Below are positions 14,874-22,311 of a stretch of DNA of 27,782 nt, piece after piece; the first letter of the stretch is position 1, and each line of letters opens with the position of its first letter. The notes under the pieces are model-generated. The model was given only the letters and a program-made list of their open reading frames with translations. It was not told the DNA's origin and did no database searches. Origin of the DNA: an uncultured bacterium. Its GTDB lineage: Bacteria; Patescibacteriota; Minisyncoccia; Phycocordibacterales; UBA918. The stretch is taken from the NCBI GenBank assembly GCA_913050645.1, contig CAJXAG010000007.1, forward strand, positions 1-27,782, in the 5' to 3' direction. Position numbers and translations under genes: made by a program.

Positions 14874-15595
14874 ATCTTATGAAAAATTATTGCATAGGAT
14901 TCACTCACTCCCTTAACGAACGCGTATGGGAAAAGATTGCAAAGTAGCGTCATAAATCTATCCATGTAGCCAGAGCCAAGCCCGGGAAATACACTAGTAA
15001 CATTAACGACACAATCTACTTCCAGACCTACTTCCTCAAAAACAACCGAAAGTTCGTTTGCTGAAATCTGTCCCTGATGTACTAAGGATACATTTCTTTT
15101 TCTTAACACTTTATTGTAATGAGGTGTTTTGGTAACAAGATAGCCTCGCCCACCGCTTTTTAAACTAGCACTAATAATTTTTGCTACAGCCAGTTTATCG
15201 TCTACATACTCAATGAAACGAGAAGAAAAGAAGAAATCATATTCTTTCTCGGGAATAAATTCCAAGATGTCAGAGCGAATAAACTGTACATTAGAATAAC
15301 TAGATAAATTTGCTTTTGCTTGTTTTAACATTTCATCTGAAATATCAACAATGTCATACGGTGCGGTAGCTGTTTTCTCCAAAAGAAACTTCGACCACGT
15401 TCCTGGACCAGCCCCCACCTCTAGAACAGTCCTCTTCTCCTCTAACTGAGGTAGTACGTATTTTATGAGCGCGTCTTTGGTTGATAAAAAACCAGCACGA
15501 CCTTGAGGCGTTTTCTGCCATCGATCATACTCATAATTATTGTCACTATTTTGAAGTGATGAATTGTAAAACGTACGAATCTCTCTGGTTTCCAT
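14870..15595 (-). CDS. Class I SAM-dependent methyltransferase, first gene of the seven-gene operon
   Basis: A 241-residue methyltransferase. Motif I is TVLEVGAGPGTWS (about residues 56-68), followed by YDIVDISDEMLKQAK, the acidic QFIRSDILEF and DFFFSSRFIEYV motif IV. The N-terminal YDRWQKTPQGRAGF probably recognises the acceptor. It leads the operon 15595-9949 and its stop overlaps the kinase-like gene by ATGA. On the minus strand TATGAT ends five bases before the ATG, so the transcript may be leaderless. Methylation of a sugar or lipid is likely from context; the exact target is not known. Confidence 0.88.
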   Translation of the reverse strand: METREIRTFYNSSLQNSDNNYEYDRWQKTPQGRAGFLSTKDALIKYVLPQLEEKRTVLEVGAGPGTWSKFLLEKTATAPYDIVDISDEMLKQAKANLSSYSNVQFIRSDILEFIPEKEYDFFFSSRFIEYVDDKLAVAKIISASLKSGGRGYLVTKTPHYNKVLRKRNVSLVHQGQISANELSVVFEEVGLEVDCVVNVTSVFPGLGSGYMDRFMTLLCNLFPYAFVKGVSESYAIIFHKI

Positions 15596-15600
15596 AATAT

Positions 15601-15606
15601 ATCATA
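15601..15606 (-). promoter_or_regulatory. Candidate -10 of the seven-gene operon, and the divergent intergenic region
   Basis: TATGAT on the minus strand (15606-15601) ends five bases before the ATG at 15595, placing the start of transcription on the start codon. No consensus -35 was found at 16-18 bp. The whole divergent interval 15596-15758 is AT-rich and must hold promoters for both directions; on the plus strand TATTAT near 15726 is a possible -10 for 15759, but nothing decisive is seen. Confidence 0.4.
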
Positions 15607-15758
15607 GTAGTTAATCCCGAATGAGTACCCTAAAAATAGCCATCTATAACGGATATCCACTATAACCCATATAATCAAGTAAAAGTTACTCAGTGGCAAC
15701 AGTGTCTATTTATTAGTCTGTGCTAATATTATTTTCTATAGAAAAATCCCAAACTGGC

Positions 15759-16829
15759 ATGGAAACTACTACAGCAAATAAATACCAGAAACAACTCTTC
15801 GGGCAAACACTCAATATCATTGTTCCTGAGATGAAAGATCATCACGATTTAATTAATTCAATTCTACGCACAAAAAAACTATACGCCGAAATTGCTGAGT
15901 ATAAGACCCATGTTGAGGAGCTTCTACAAATTGAAAAAAGAGTAAGAACACAAAACACTCAGGAACTTCTTTCAAAAGCAGCGACACTGGTATCTGCAAA
16001 TGATATCTATCTAAGTGACAAAACGATACAGAACATACTCACAGAGATCCCCCCTGAACACTTACTTTACCTAGGCACACAATGTCCATATCTCCATTCC
16101 TTAACCCCAAGAGAAAAGTTATCGCTAACTCGTTTTACTGAGGGAGAACACTGGAAACGTCTCTATCAATCCAGAATTACTCAAGTCTCACAAAAGGATT
16201 TTGCAACTCACCCTATCACTATTACCAATTTTAAAAGTAGAACATGTTTGGATGATGTACTAAGTAAAAACAAACCGTGGGGAGTATCCCACTCAAAAGA
16301 AACAGGGGTTATTCTTGTATTTGATACACCAGAGACCACATCGATTACCCCCACTCTTCTTCGTATGTCCGTTTTTCTGCATTACGTATTTGAAGTATCA
16401 GAATTTTCCCGTTTCATCGCAAGTGGAGACACAACACAAACCGGAACAAAAGTGCACCATATGCTCACCATAAAAGATACTGACATATCGTTCCTGACTG
16501 ATCACAATGCACACGACGAAACACTCTACTGGAAACGTGCTCTGAATCTACTTCTAGAACTCATTCCTGATCTTACAGACTATATCGAGCCCTGCAGACA
16601 TTGCATAACAAACGAAAATGAAGCTCGATCATTGAACTACATTGATATTCTTTGGGATCTCAACAAAATTGGCAGTAGAACAAACTACCACCTCAGACAA
16701 GAGTTATGGTACGAACTTCAAGAACATATCTTTATGGAACAGCATCACGACACAATACACTTTGATGACTTTGTTAGAAAAAACATACTCTGCAGCAATC
16801 GTGACTTTATGAAACATATCCTCAGCTAA
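15759..16829 (+). CDS. Unrecognised protein encoded with the PLP enzyme
   Basis: No family was recognised. The frame opens with a GTG at 15720, but the ATG at 15759 (METTTANKY) is a better start, giving 356 residues. The protein is soluble, with no signal peptide or membrane helix. The first third is rich in charged helices (KLYAEIAEYKTHVEELLQ). The middle has LLYLGTQCPYLHSLTPREKL and GVILVFDTPE, and the last third has a CxxC pair (EPCRHC) and a conserved-looking ending with YHLRQELWYELQEHIF. It is the first of two plus-strand genes, 63 bp upstream of the PLP enzyme, in a divergent position from a large minus-strand operon. Co-function with the PLP enzyme is inferred from position. It could be a new enzyme or an acceptor-binding protein. 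Confidence 0.75.
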   Translation: METTTANKYQKQLFGQTLNIIVPEMKDHHDLINSILRTKKLYAEIAEYKTHVEELLQIEKRVRTQNTQELLSKAATLVSANDIYLSDKTIQNILTEIPPEHLLYLGTQCPYLHSLTPREKLSLTRFTEGEHWKRLYQSRITQVSQKDFATHPITITNFKSRTCLDDVLSKNKPWGVSHSKETGVILVFDTPETTSITPTLLRMSVFLHYVFEVSEFSRFIASGDTTQTGTKVHHMLTIKDTDISFLTDHNAHDETLYWKRALNLLLELIPDLTDYIEPCRHCITNENEARSLNYIDILWDLNKIGSRTNYHLRQELWYELQEHIFMEQHHDTIHFDDFVRKNILCSNRDFMKHILS

Positions 16830-16892
16830 TGCAGTTGTATTCTTATAAAGCAGAGTATATATATTAGCTTCGTAAATGACAAATAACTGGAT

Positions 16893-17789
16893 ATGCAAAC
16901 TGAGTACAACACACTTTCGCTCATAGGTAATACGCCAATGGTATATGTGGGTGACCATGGCAATGCGAAAATTTGGATTAAGCTTGAGGGAGCCAATCCG
17001 TCCGGTTCACTCAAGGATCGAACTGTATCGCATGTAATCCTTAAAAAGATCCAGGAAGGGGCACTAGCGCCAGGAAAAACATTATTAGACGCATCAAGCG
17101 GTTCACACGCGTGCGCCTTAGCATACGTAGCAAGTGTAATCGGCTCACCGTGTACAGTTGTAGTCAACAGCAAACTCAGTCCTGACAATGAAGTTCTCCT
17201 TACGTTATTAGGTGCCGAAATTATTAAGCACGGTTCAGTCACACTCGAAAGTCGCGAGCGGTGTCTAGAACTAGTAACCCAGGGCCCTGATAAGTGGTAC
17301 TTCTTTGACCAGCTCACTAATCTTGATGCGCCAGCTGCGCACCACAAGACTGCCCAGGAAATATTTCAATCTCTCGACTCTGTTTCAGCAATCTTTGCTT
17401 CTAAGGGTTCGGGTGTAACACTCACTGGAATATGTGAATTCATATCAGAAAGTAACGCGGACACAATAGTATACGGATCAGTGTCTATCAATAACGATGT
17501 CGGGAAAATTGCCGGAACTTATCTCGAGGGTATTGATTATGAGACTGACTTTATTAAAAACCTATCAAATAATTCTATATATTCGGGAGACGTTTCAGTG
17601 ACCTACTCAGATGCTATGAAGAATTGTCTTGATCTGGTACGAAGGGGTATTTTTGTTGGACCACAATGTGGGGGCGTGTATGCTGCTGCTCTCGATCAAA
17701 TTGAACAACAAGGGATATCAGGAAACGTTGTTATTGTCGCTGGGGACTCGTTCATGAAAAATATGGGTCGTTTTTCCAAAGATAACTAG
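16893..17789 (+). CDS. PLP-dependent enzyme of the cysteine-synthase fold (fold type II), divergent active site
   Basis: A 298-residue protein. The start LIGNTPMV and the segment KLEGANPSGSLKDR, with the PLP lysine at K41, are typical of CysK/SbnA-type beta-replacement enzymes. Other active-site motifs differ: the substrate loop, normally TSGNTG, reads SSGSHA (68-73); the phosphate-binding GTGGT loop reads GSGVT (172-176); the later SSG loop is GPQCGG (256-261); and the final SGxRY motif is GDSFMKNMGRF (284-294). The fold and cofactor site are kept, but substrate specificity is probably not O-acetylserine sulfhydrylation. Candidates are synthesis of an unusual amino acid such as 2,3-diaminopropionate, or amino-acid elimination. 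It sits between two asparagine-synthetase-like genes of the locus, so its product could be the amine joined to the glycan; inference only. Confidence 0.83.
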   Translation: MQTEYNTLSLIGNTPMVYVGDHGNAKIWIKLEGANPSGSLKDRTVSHVILKKIQEGALAPGKTLLDASSGSHACALAYVASVIGSPCTVVVNSKLSPDNEVLLTLLGAEIIKHGSVTLESRERCLELVTQGPDKWYFFDQLTNLDAPAAHHKTAQEIFQSLDSVSAIFASKGSGVTLTGICEFISESNADTIVYGSVSINNDVGKIAGTYLEGIDYETDFIKNLSNNSIYSGDVSVTYSDAMKNCLDLVRRGIFVGPQCGGVYAAALDQIEQQGISGNVVIVAGDSFMKNMGRFSKDN

Positions 17790-17815
17790 TGCATCTTTTG
17801 AGGTAACATACTGAG

Positions 17816-19525
17816 TTACGCATCAAAATTCATCTTTAAATCAATATTGAAATCAGACAGTACTTTTCGTAATTCTGCTAGCCTCTCTGGAGAATGCCGT
17901 GCGTCATACCATGTCGCAAAAGAGATTAACCGCAATAGATTCAGTCCTGGTTCAGGCAAATCGTAATAAGTTTCTTTGTACACCTTAAAATCAATCAACT
18001 TGTTTAATAGCTCGCTTCCCTCAAGGTATGGCAAGAAATAATCCAAACCGTCATAAAAAATCTTAGAGTATGGAATAACAAGAGATTTACCTTTTCTCAT
18101 GTATAGGTGTTCCGGCACGTATGGCTTGAGAGCGTCTCTCCATAATTGTTTGTTCCACTTATTCTTTTTTCTGAAGCTATCAGGAGTTTTTAAAATCATC
18201 TCTGTGACTTTGGGAGAATTATAAGGAGAGAAAGCAGTTACACCAAAAATTCTTCCCATCGCTGAGCTTACCTTATCTTGGGTATAATTTGTCCAACCCA
18301 GTAAATAAAACATAACAATACGATCACTCAAAATCATATCTTTCCTGTTATTGATTGGTTCCAAAAAATTGATAGTCGAGTCAATAAAGTCATCTGGCAC
18401 ATCTCTGTAGATGTGTTTTTCACGAGTAAATAATGCCGCTTGTGTATAGAAAAACTTTCTAGTCCAATTAGTTTCACTAAGTAAAGCTTGCACATTTTCT
18501 GTTTTTCCTAATGACTTCGCTGCATAGCTGAGCAACTTTGAGACAACCTTTTTTGAAAGCAACTTTTCAAAAAAGCGAGTTTTATGCCAAAGACGATTTA
18601 AGCCAAGGTTACCCAAAATCATCTGAGTACCATACCCGAAATACATTTTTGTTATACCTTCTTGCTGAGCTACGGAAAATATTCGTAATTGTGGTATAAG
18701 CAAATCACCACTAATAGGTTGATTTAGTTTTTGTGAGCATCGTAACAGTACCTCAAAATTATCTCCAGAAGGATATAATTCAATATTTTTTGACTTAAAC
18801 GCCGCAGCTGTTTTGCGTGAGCTTATCAAATCATTTGACCCTTTTCCATGTGCGCCATATGAGAAAGAAACAATATCAGCCCCATACTTATCGTGAAGTA
18901 TTCCCAGAATACCTCCAGAGTCGATACCTCCAGAAAGTGCAATTCCTGACTGCGGGGTGTGTTCTCGTTGAATTTCAGAATAGAACACGTCACGTAAATT
19001 ACTCAGCAGCTCCTCGTAATTAGTGGACTTAGGAGTAAATAGACGTTCAATGTCCCAATACCGCACATACTCCCTGCTTCCACTGGCACCATTGAGTAAA
19101 ACGTAGTTAGCAATAGGAACAGTCTCAAATTCTTTATAGATAGTCCGAGGCGAACGCACAGCCTGACACACCAAAAATTCATACGCAGCGTCATTATCAA
19201 TAGTAAGTTCAAGCGCAGGGTCAATCTCTGAGACAACAAGATGCCCTGAATTTACTCTCCGCATGAATATTTCATGGTGTCCGTACTTATCATTAAACCC
19301 ATAGAAATTGCCTGATACCTTATCGAATACAAAAAGAATAAAGTTATTTTCGGTGATAGCGTCTGCTTCAGTAGATAGCTGCTCTTCCGGTATGTTATCT
19401 AGTACATCAGTAACGTATGATTCTTCAATACCACTAAAATAAAATACTCTGAATGCACCTTGATATTCTGTAAGACCATCGTGAACAGCTTCAAACGTAT
19501 CGGTGATTGTAAATTTAAATTTCAT
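17816..19525 (-). CDS. Asparagine-synthetase-like protein with inactive glutaminase-like N-terminus
   Basis: The 569-residue protein is full length for asparagine synthetase B, but the N-terminal region (about residues 1-110) starts MKFKF and has no cysteine at position 2, so it cannot use glutamine. It keeps fold signatures such as FVFDKVSGNFYGFNDKYG and the linker YEFLVCQAVRSPRTIYKEF. The ATP-pyrophosphatase loop SGGIDS is at 198-203. The second motif, usually GxGADELFGG, has become GYGTQMILGN, losing the acidic pair. Related glutaminase-less proteins include beta-lactam synthetase and lasso-peptide cyclases. The enzyme may make an amide or use a different amine, or may be catalytically weak. 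The stop lies 26 bp from the convergent PLP-enzyme gene; the start lies 2 bp after the upstream glycosyltransferase gene, so the two are one transcript. Confidence 0.82.
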   Translation of the reverse strand: MKFKFTITDTFEAVHDGLTEYQGAFRVFYFSGIEESYVTDVLDNIPEEQLSTEADAITENNFILFVFDKVSGNFYGFNDKYGHHEIFMRRVNSGHLVVSEIDPALELTIDNDAAYEFLVCQAVRSPRTIYKEFETVPIANYVLLNGASGSREYVRYWDIERLFTPKSTNYEELLSNLRDVFYSEIQREHTPQSGIALSGGIDSGGILGILHDKYGADIVSFSYGAHGKGSNDLISSRKTAAAFKSKNIELYPSGDNFEVLLRCSQKLNQPISGDLLIPQLRIFSVAQQEGITKMYFGYGTQMILGNLGLNRLWHKTRFFEKLLSKKVVSKLLSYAAKSLGKTENVQALLSETNWTRKFFYTQAALFTREKHIYRDVPDDFIDSTINFLEPINNRKDMILSDRIVMFYLLGWTNYTQDKVSSAMGRIFGVTAFSPYNSPKVTEMILKTPDSFRKKNKWNKQLWRDALKPYVPEHLYMRKGKSLVIPYSKIFYDGLDYFLPYLEGSELLNKLIDFKVYKETYYDLPEPGLNLLRLISFATWYDARHSPERLAELRKVLSDFNIDLKMNFDA

Positions 19526-19527
19526 AA

Positions 19528-20532
19528 CTACGTAACAAGTTTGTTAATCAAAGATTTTAAACTGTGATTCTGCAACACTTCTTCCCTGTTACTCTCAGCA
19601 AAAGTACTTCCAGAGCCTAACAGCTGCACAATCTGTGAGGCAAGTTGAGAAGAAGTTGTAACCTGATTTTCCTTAAGATTTGCAGAAATCGTTCCAGGAG
19701 CCATGGATACCACATGCAAACCACATGACATCGCTTCTAATACTGCCTTGTCCAAACTTCCGTTTTGTGCTGCTGTTACAAACAGTCGAGCGCTCGTCAG
19801 CACTTCCGGTAAGTTTTCTTGTCCAACTGTACCAGTAAAATGCACATCATGTTCCACCCCTTTTTTCTCAATGTAGGATTCAATATAATGCTTATATTTT
19901 TTTTCTGCGTTAGTGATTGCGTCCCCAACTATCGATAAGTGAGTCTGCTGTGTTTCATTAACCATAACAAGAGAATCGATGAGCGACTCCAAATTTTTTG
20001 ATTTTGCTATTCTCCCAACGGTAACAAGGTCTATACTTTTCTCGCTTGCACATGGAGCAAAACGTTCTGTATCTATCCCGTGACCAGTAACAAGAACTTT
20101 CATAGACTTCAGGTTACACCCCTCTTTTGCAGCGGTGAATATCTGATCCACCAACTTTTCTGCAATACGCAGACTGTGACTTACTGAACCGTGAGTGTAC
20201 CAAAGCCCAACCCTCTTCCTCAAAAACTTCCATAGCACTCCAGCTGACAGTACGTATTCGGGGATCATATGGACAAAAACAACATCGTATTCTTTGCGAA
20301 GCTTCAAAGAAAGACAATTCAAACGAAAAACATAAACTAAAAATGATCTCCTCTGAAACTCTTTTCCTAAGGAATGCACCATCACATTCTCTGGAAAATC
20401 ATGTTCCCCCTCCTCAAGGCAGAGGACTGTCACTCTCTCACAATTTTTTGCAAACTCCTCTACCCAACGATGAAAAAAACCGAGTATCGGGTGGTTTTTG
20501 TCCAGTACTTGTGTGACTATAAGTAGTTTCAT
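19528..20532 (-). CDS. GT4-family glycosyltransferase
   Basis: A 334-residue GT-B enzyme. The N-terminal domain begins MKLLIVTQVLDKNHPILGFF and has VLCLEEGEHDF and VGLWYTHGSVS, as in acceptor domains of the family. The C-terminal domain has DLVTVGRIAKSKNLESLIDS (donor strand and loop), VHFTGTVGQENLPEVL and NGSLDKAVLEAMSCG. The first glutamate of the usual E-x7-E pair is replaced (the position reads N-G-S-L-D), the second is kept. It would transfer a sugar from a nucleotide donor at the cytoplasmic face. It is co-transcribed with the asparagine-synthetase-like gene. The first 23 codons are duplicated 134 bp upstream (20602-20666), and a hairpin lies just before the start. Confidence 0.88.
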   Translation of the reverse strand: MKLLIVTQVLDKNHPILGFFHRWVEEFAKNCERVTVLCLEEGEHDFPENVMVHSLGKEFQRRSFLVYVFRLNCLSLKLRKEYDVVFVHMIPEYVLSAGVLWKFLRKRVGLWYTHGSVSHSLRIAEKLVDQIFTAAKEGCNLKSMKVLVTGHGIDTERFAPCASEKSIDLVTVGRIAKSKNLESLIDSLVMVNETQQTHLSIVGDAITNAEKKYKHYIESYIEKKGVEHDVHFTGTVGQENLPEVLTSARLFVTAAQNGSLDKAVLEAMSCGLHVVSMAPGTISANLKENQVTTSSQLASQIVQLLGSGSTFAESNREEVLQNHSLKSLINKLVT

Positions 20533-20544
20533 AAATTAAAAAAT

Positions 20545-20599
20545 GAAATTCGCTACGCTGACAGAAATTCAAAATTTCTGTATTTCACTGGGCAAGCCC
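20545..20599. repeat. Hairpin element between the glycosyltransferase remnant and gene
   Basis: ACAGAAATT (20561-20569) pairs perfectly with 20573-20581 around CAA; an outer TGAAAT/ATTTCA pair (20544-20549 and 20582-20587) and GGGC-AA-GCCC (20590-20599) follow. It lies just before the start of the glycosyltransferase gene at 20532 on the minus strand, where it may affect translation, and marks the duplication boundary. Confidence 0.65.
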
Positions 20600-20735
20600 A
20601 CCGATGAAAAAAACCGAGTATCGGGTGGTTTTTGTCCATTACCTGCGTAACGATTAGTAGCTTCATCCCATTAGACGTTGACCGTGAAGTATTTTTTTCT
20701 GTATCTTTCGGTTTTTTGATAGCTGACTTTGACAT
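20553..20735 (-). pseudogene. Remnant of a paralogous glycosyltransferase start
   Basis: A 60-codon frame begins MSKSAIKKP and contains, from 20666 down to 20598, a second copy of the start of the adjacent glycosyltransferase: 22 of the first 23 residues are the same (MKLLIVTQV-M/L-DKNHPILGFF). The DNA copies are 134 bp apart. The first 28 bases differ at seven places, six of them silent, while the next 37 bases (20468-20504 and 20602-20638) are identical. After the last shared codon the frame runs into a palindromic element and stops. This looks like the 5' end of a related gene whose body was deleted, with later gene conversion. Confidence 0.75.
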
Positions 20736-20776
20736 ATTTTGTATCTAACCAAATATCTTAACGACGTCTAACGGGA
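20666..20776. repeat. Inverted pair of TCCCRTTAGACGT elements
   Basis: TCCCATTAGACGTTG (20666-20680) and, on the other strand, TCCCGTTAGACGTCG (20776-20762) match at 13 of 15 positions. The TCCCGTTAGA core recurs at 25300-25309 and 27693-27702. The pair brackets the upstream part of the glycosyltransferase remnant. The gene-free stretch 20736-20820 otherwise shows only a small ACGTACGT palindrome at 20778-20785. Confidence 0.65.
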
Positions 20777-20820
20777 CACGTACGTTGTGTATTTATAACA
20801 CGATACACACATGAAAGTTA

Positions 20821-22284
20821 CTACGCCTCAGGCAATTTCATATCGATACCACCAATAACTTTATGTGATGTGTCTACCACTTCTTCTGCACTTTGGTCTG
20901 TCACGACTGATTGCTCATTTGTTCCAAGGGTTTCAGAAGTATTCGCACTTTCCTCCGATTCCTCAGATTGAAAATTAAGCACTGCTTCGATTGAGTCGCG
21001 GTATGCAATTTGATACATCTCAGGACTTTCTTCGATCCTTGTAAGTACCACGTCGCGCGCGTTTTCAGCAAACTGCACTCGCAGTGAGTTTGTATTAATA
21101 AACTTAGTGAGCTTTTGAGAGAAACCAATAGTATCTTCAGGGTCACATAAGAAGGCATCTTGTTCATCGGTAAAGAGGTCGTCACGCAGTGGTGTGCGAG
21201 CAAGAATCATAGGCAAACCAGCAGCTGCAGCTTTCATAACCACCTCTTCACTTTCGTTACTTATGTCAGAAAGCACCATCACGTCAGCAGCTTGCATATA
21301 GTCGACGATATTTCCTTCGTCTTTTTTGAAAATAACCTGCTGTTCTATCTGCAGAATTTTCGCTCGCTCTATAAACTCTTCTTTGCGTGGACCATCCCCG
21401 ACCACCACCAGTCCTATCGATGGTGTCTGTAGCAATCTACGTGCAGCATCCATAGTTCGGAACAAAGTACTGTTTGCATCCAACCGGCCGATATATAAAA
21501 TGACAAACGAGTATTGCGGAAACAGACGTTTCTTTTCAGAAAGTGAGATTGCCTTTGTTATCTCATGTATATTAAAAAAACGTGGTAGAACAGCAAGGTC
21601 AGTGATGTTTGTGTACGCGGCAGCGATTTTCTTTTTTATCACCTCCGACTCTGTACGTACACTTTCAACTGCACCGAGTGTTTTTTTAACCAGGTGCATG
21701 CGCTTTTTATTTTTTTCGTTGCGTTCGGTAAATTCTGGTGCAAAAAAATCTTCGAGCACATGTATCTGGAAGACACGGTCAAACTTCTGTGCGATACGCA
21801 ACCCTACAAAACCTGCCTCAAAAGGATCGGTTGCCACGATAATGTCGGGACGGAAACCTTCAGCGAAATGAAAATTGCTCTTTGCAGCTCGCAGGGCAGT
21901 TCGTACCAAGAAAAGTGGGTACTTGATAGGCACGGGATACGCCCACACCTTTGAAGCAACACGCACGGTCTGACACTGACCCTGTCTGCAACCAAGTACC
22001 ATAATATGCACCTCATCAAAAACCAGCTGCAGGTTTGCATAGGTACGCTGTGCAAGTGAATCTTTCTCCAAGACATCTTTCTTTTGCGTAATAAATAGAA
22101 TACGTGACCGCATTCGAGACGAAGCTTCTTGTATAAGTCGCTCGCGGTGAAGTGCTTCTTCAACCCCGACTTCATTCTTTCGCTTCTCGATTGTTTTTTC
22201 TGAGGTGTCGTCAAGAATTTTATCCAAAAAAACTTCAGCGGTTGCTGATTGATCATAACCAAAACTCTCACGAGAAGAACTCAT
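20821..22284 (-). CDS. GT4-family glycosyltransferase with charged N- and C-terminal extensions
   Basis: The 487-residue protein has a GT-B core from about residue 60 (RILFITQKKDVLEKDSLAQR) to about 430. Family features: DIIVATDPFEAGFVG, VAVLPRFF-like domain joint (LAVLPRFFNIHEI), VILYIGRLDANSTL, GLVVVGDGPRKEEFIE and IVDYMQAADVMVLSDISNESEE. The usual E-x7-E pair is altered (ESEEVVMKAAAAG). The first 59 residues are a charged, probably helical extension, and the last about 45 are a Ser/Glu-rich tail unlike the core; these may be contacts to partners or the membrane. A perfect -10 TATAAT lies nine bases before the ATG at 22284. Most similar in layout to the neighbouring enzyme at 22312-23481 (same 'DPFE.G.VG' region), suggesting an old duplication. 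Confidence 0.85.
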   Translation of the reverse strand: MSSSRESFGYDQSATAEVFLDKILDDTSEKTIEKRKNEVGVEEALHRERLIQEASSRMRSRILFITQKKDVLEKDSLAQRTYANLQLVFDEVHIMVLGCRQGQCQTVRVASKVWAYPVPIKYPLFLVRTALRAAKSNFHFAEGFRPDIIVATDPFEAGFVGLRIAQKFDRVFQIHVLEDFFAPEFTERNEKNKKRMHLVKKTLGAVESVRTESEVIKKKIAAAYTNITDLAVLPRFFNIHEITKAISLSEKKRLFPQYSFVILYIGRLDANSTLFRTMDAARRLLQTPSIGLVVVGDGPRKEEFIERAKILQIEQQVIFKKDEGNIVDYMQAADVMVLSDISNESEEVVMKAAAAGLPMILARTPLRDDLFTDEQDAFLCDPEDTIGFSQKLTKFINTNSLRVQFAENARDVVLTRIEESPEMYQIAYRDSIEAVLNFQSEESEESANTSETLGTNEQSVVTDQSAEEVVDTSHKVIGGIDMKLPEA

Positions 22285-22293
22285 ATTGCTTCT

Positions 22294-22299
22294 ATTATA
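22294..22299 (-). promoter_or_regulatory. Consensus -10 before the glycosyltransferase gene at 22284
   Basis: TATAAT on the minus strand (22299-22294), nine bases before the ATG. No convincing -35. It lies between two genes 27 bp apart, so it would add an internal promoter with a two- or three-base leader. Confidence 0.45.
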
Positions 22300-22311
22300 C
22301 CTTTCCGGAAG

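Noticed and set aside
15720..15758. GTG start at 15720 for the unknown protein
   Set aside because: The 13 added residues have no support and lie in the divergent promoter region; the ATG at 15759 is preferred, though without a ribosome site this is not certain.
17803..17819. GTAAC/GTTAC hairpin between the convergent PLP-enzyme and synthetase-like genes
   Set aside because: Only five AT-rich pairs, no U-tract, and it includes the stop codon of the minus-strand gene; too weak to call a terminator.
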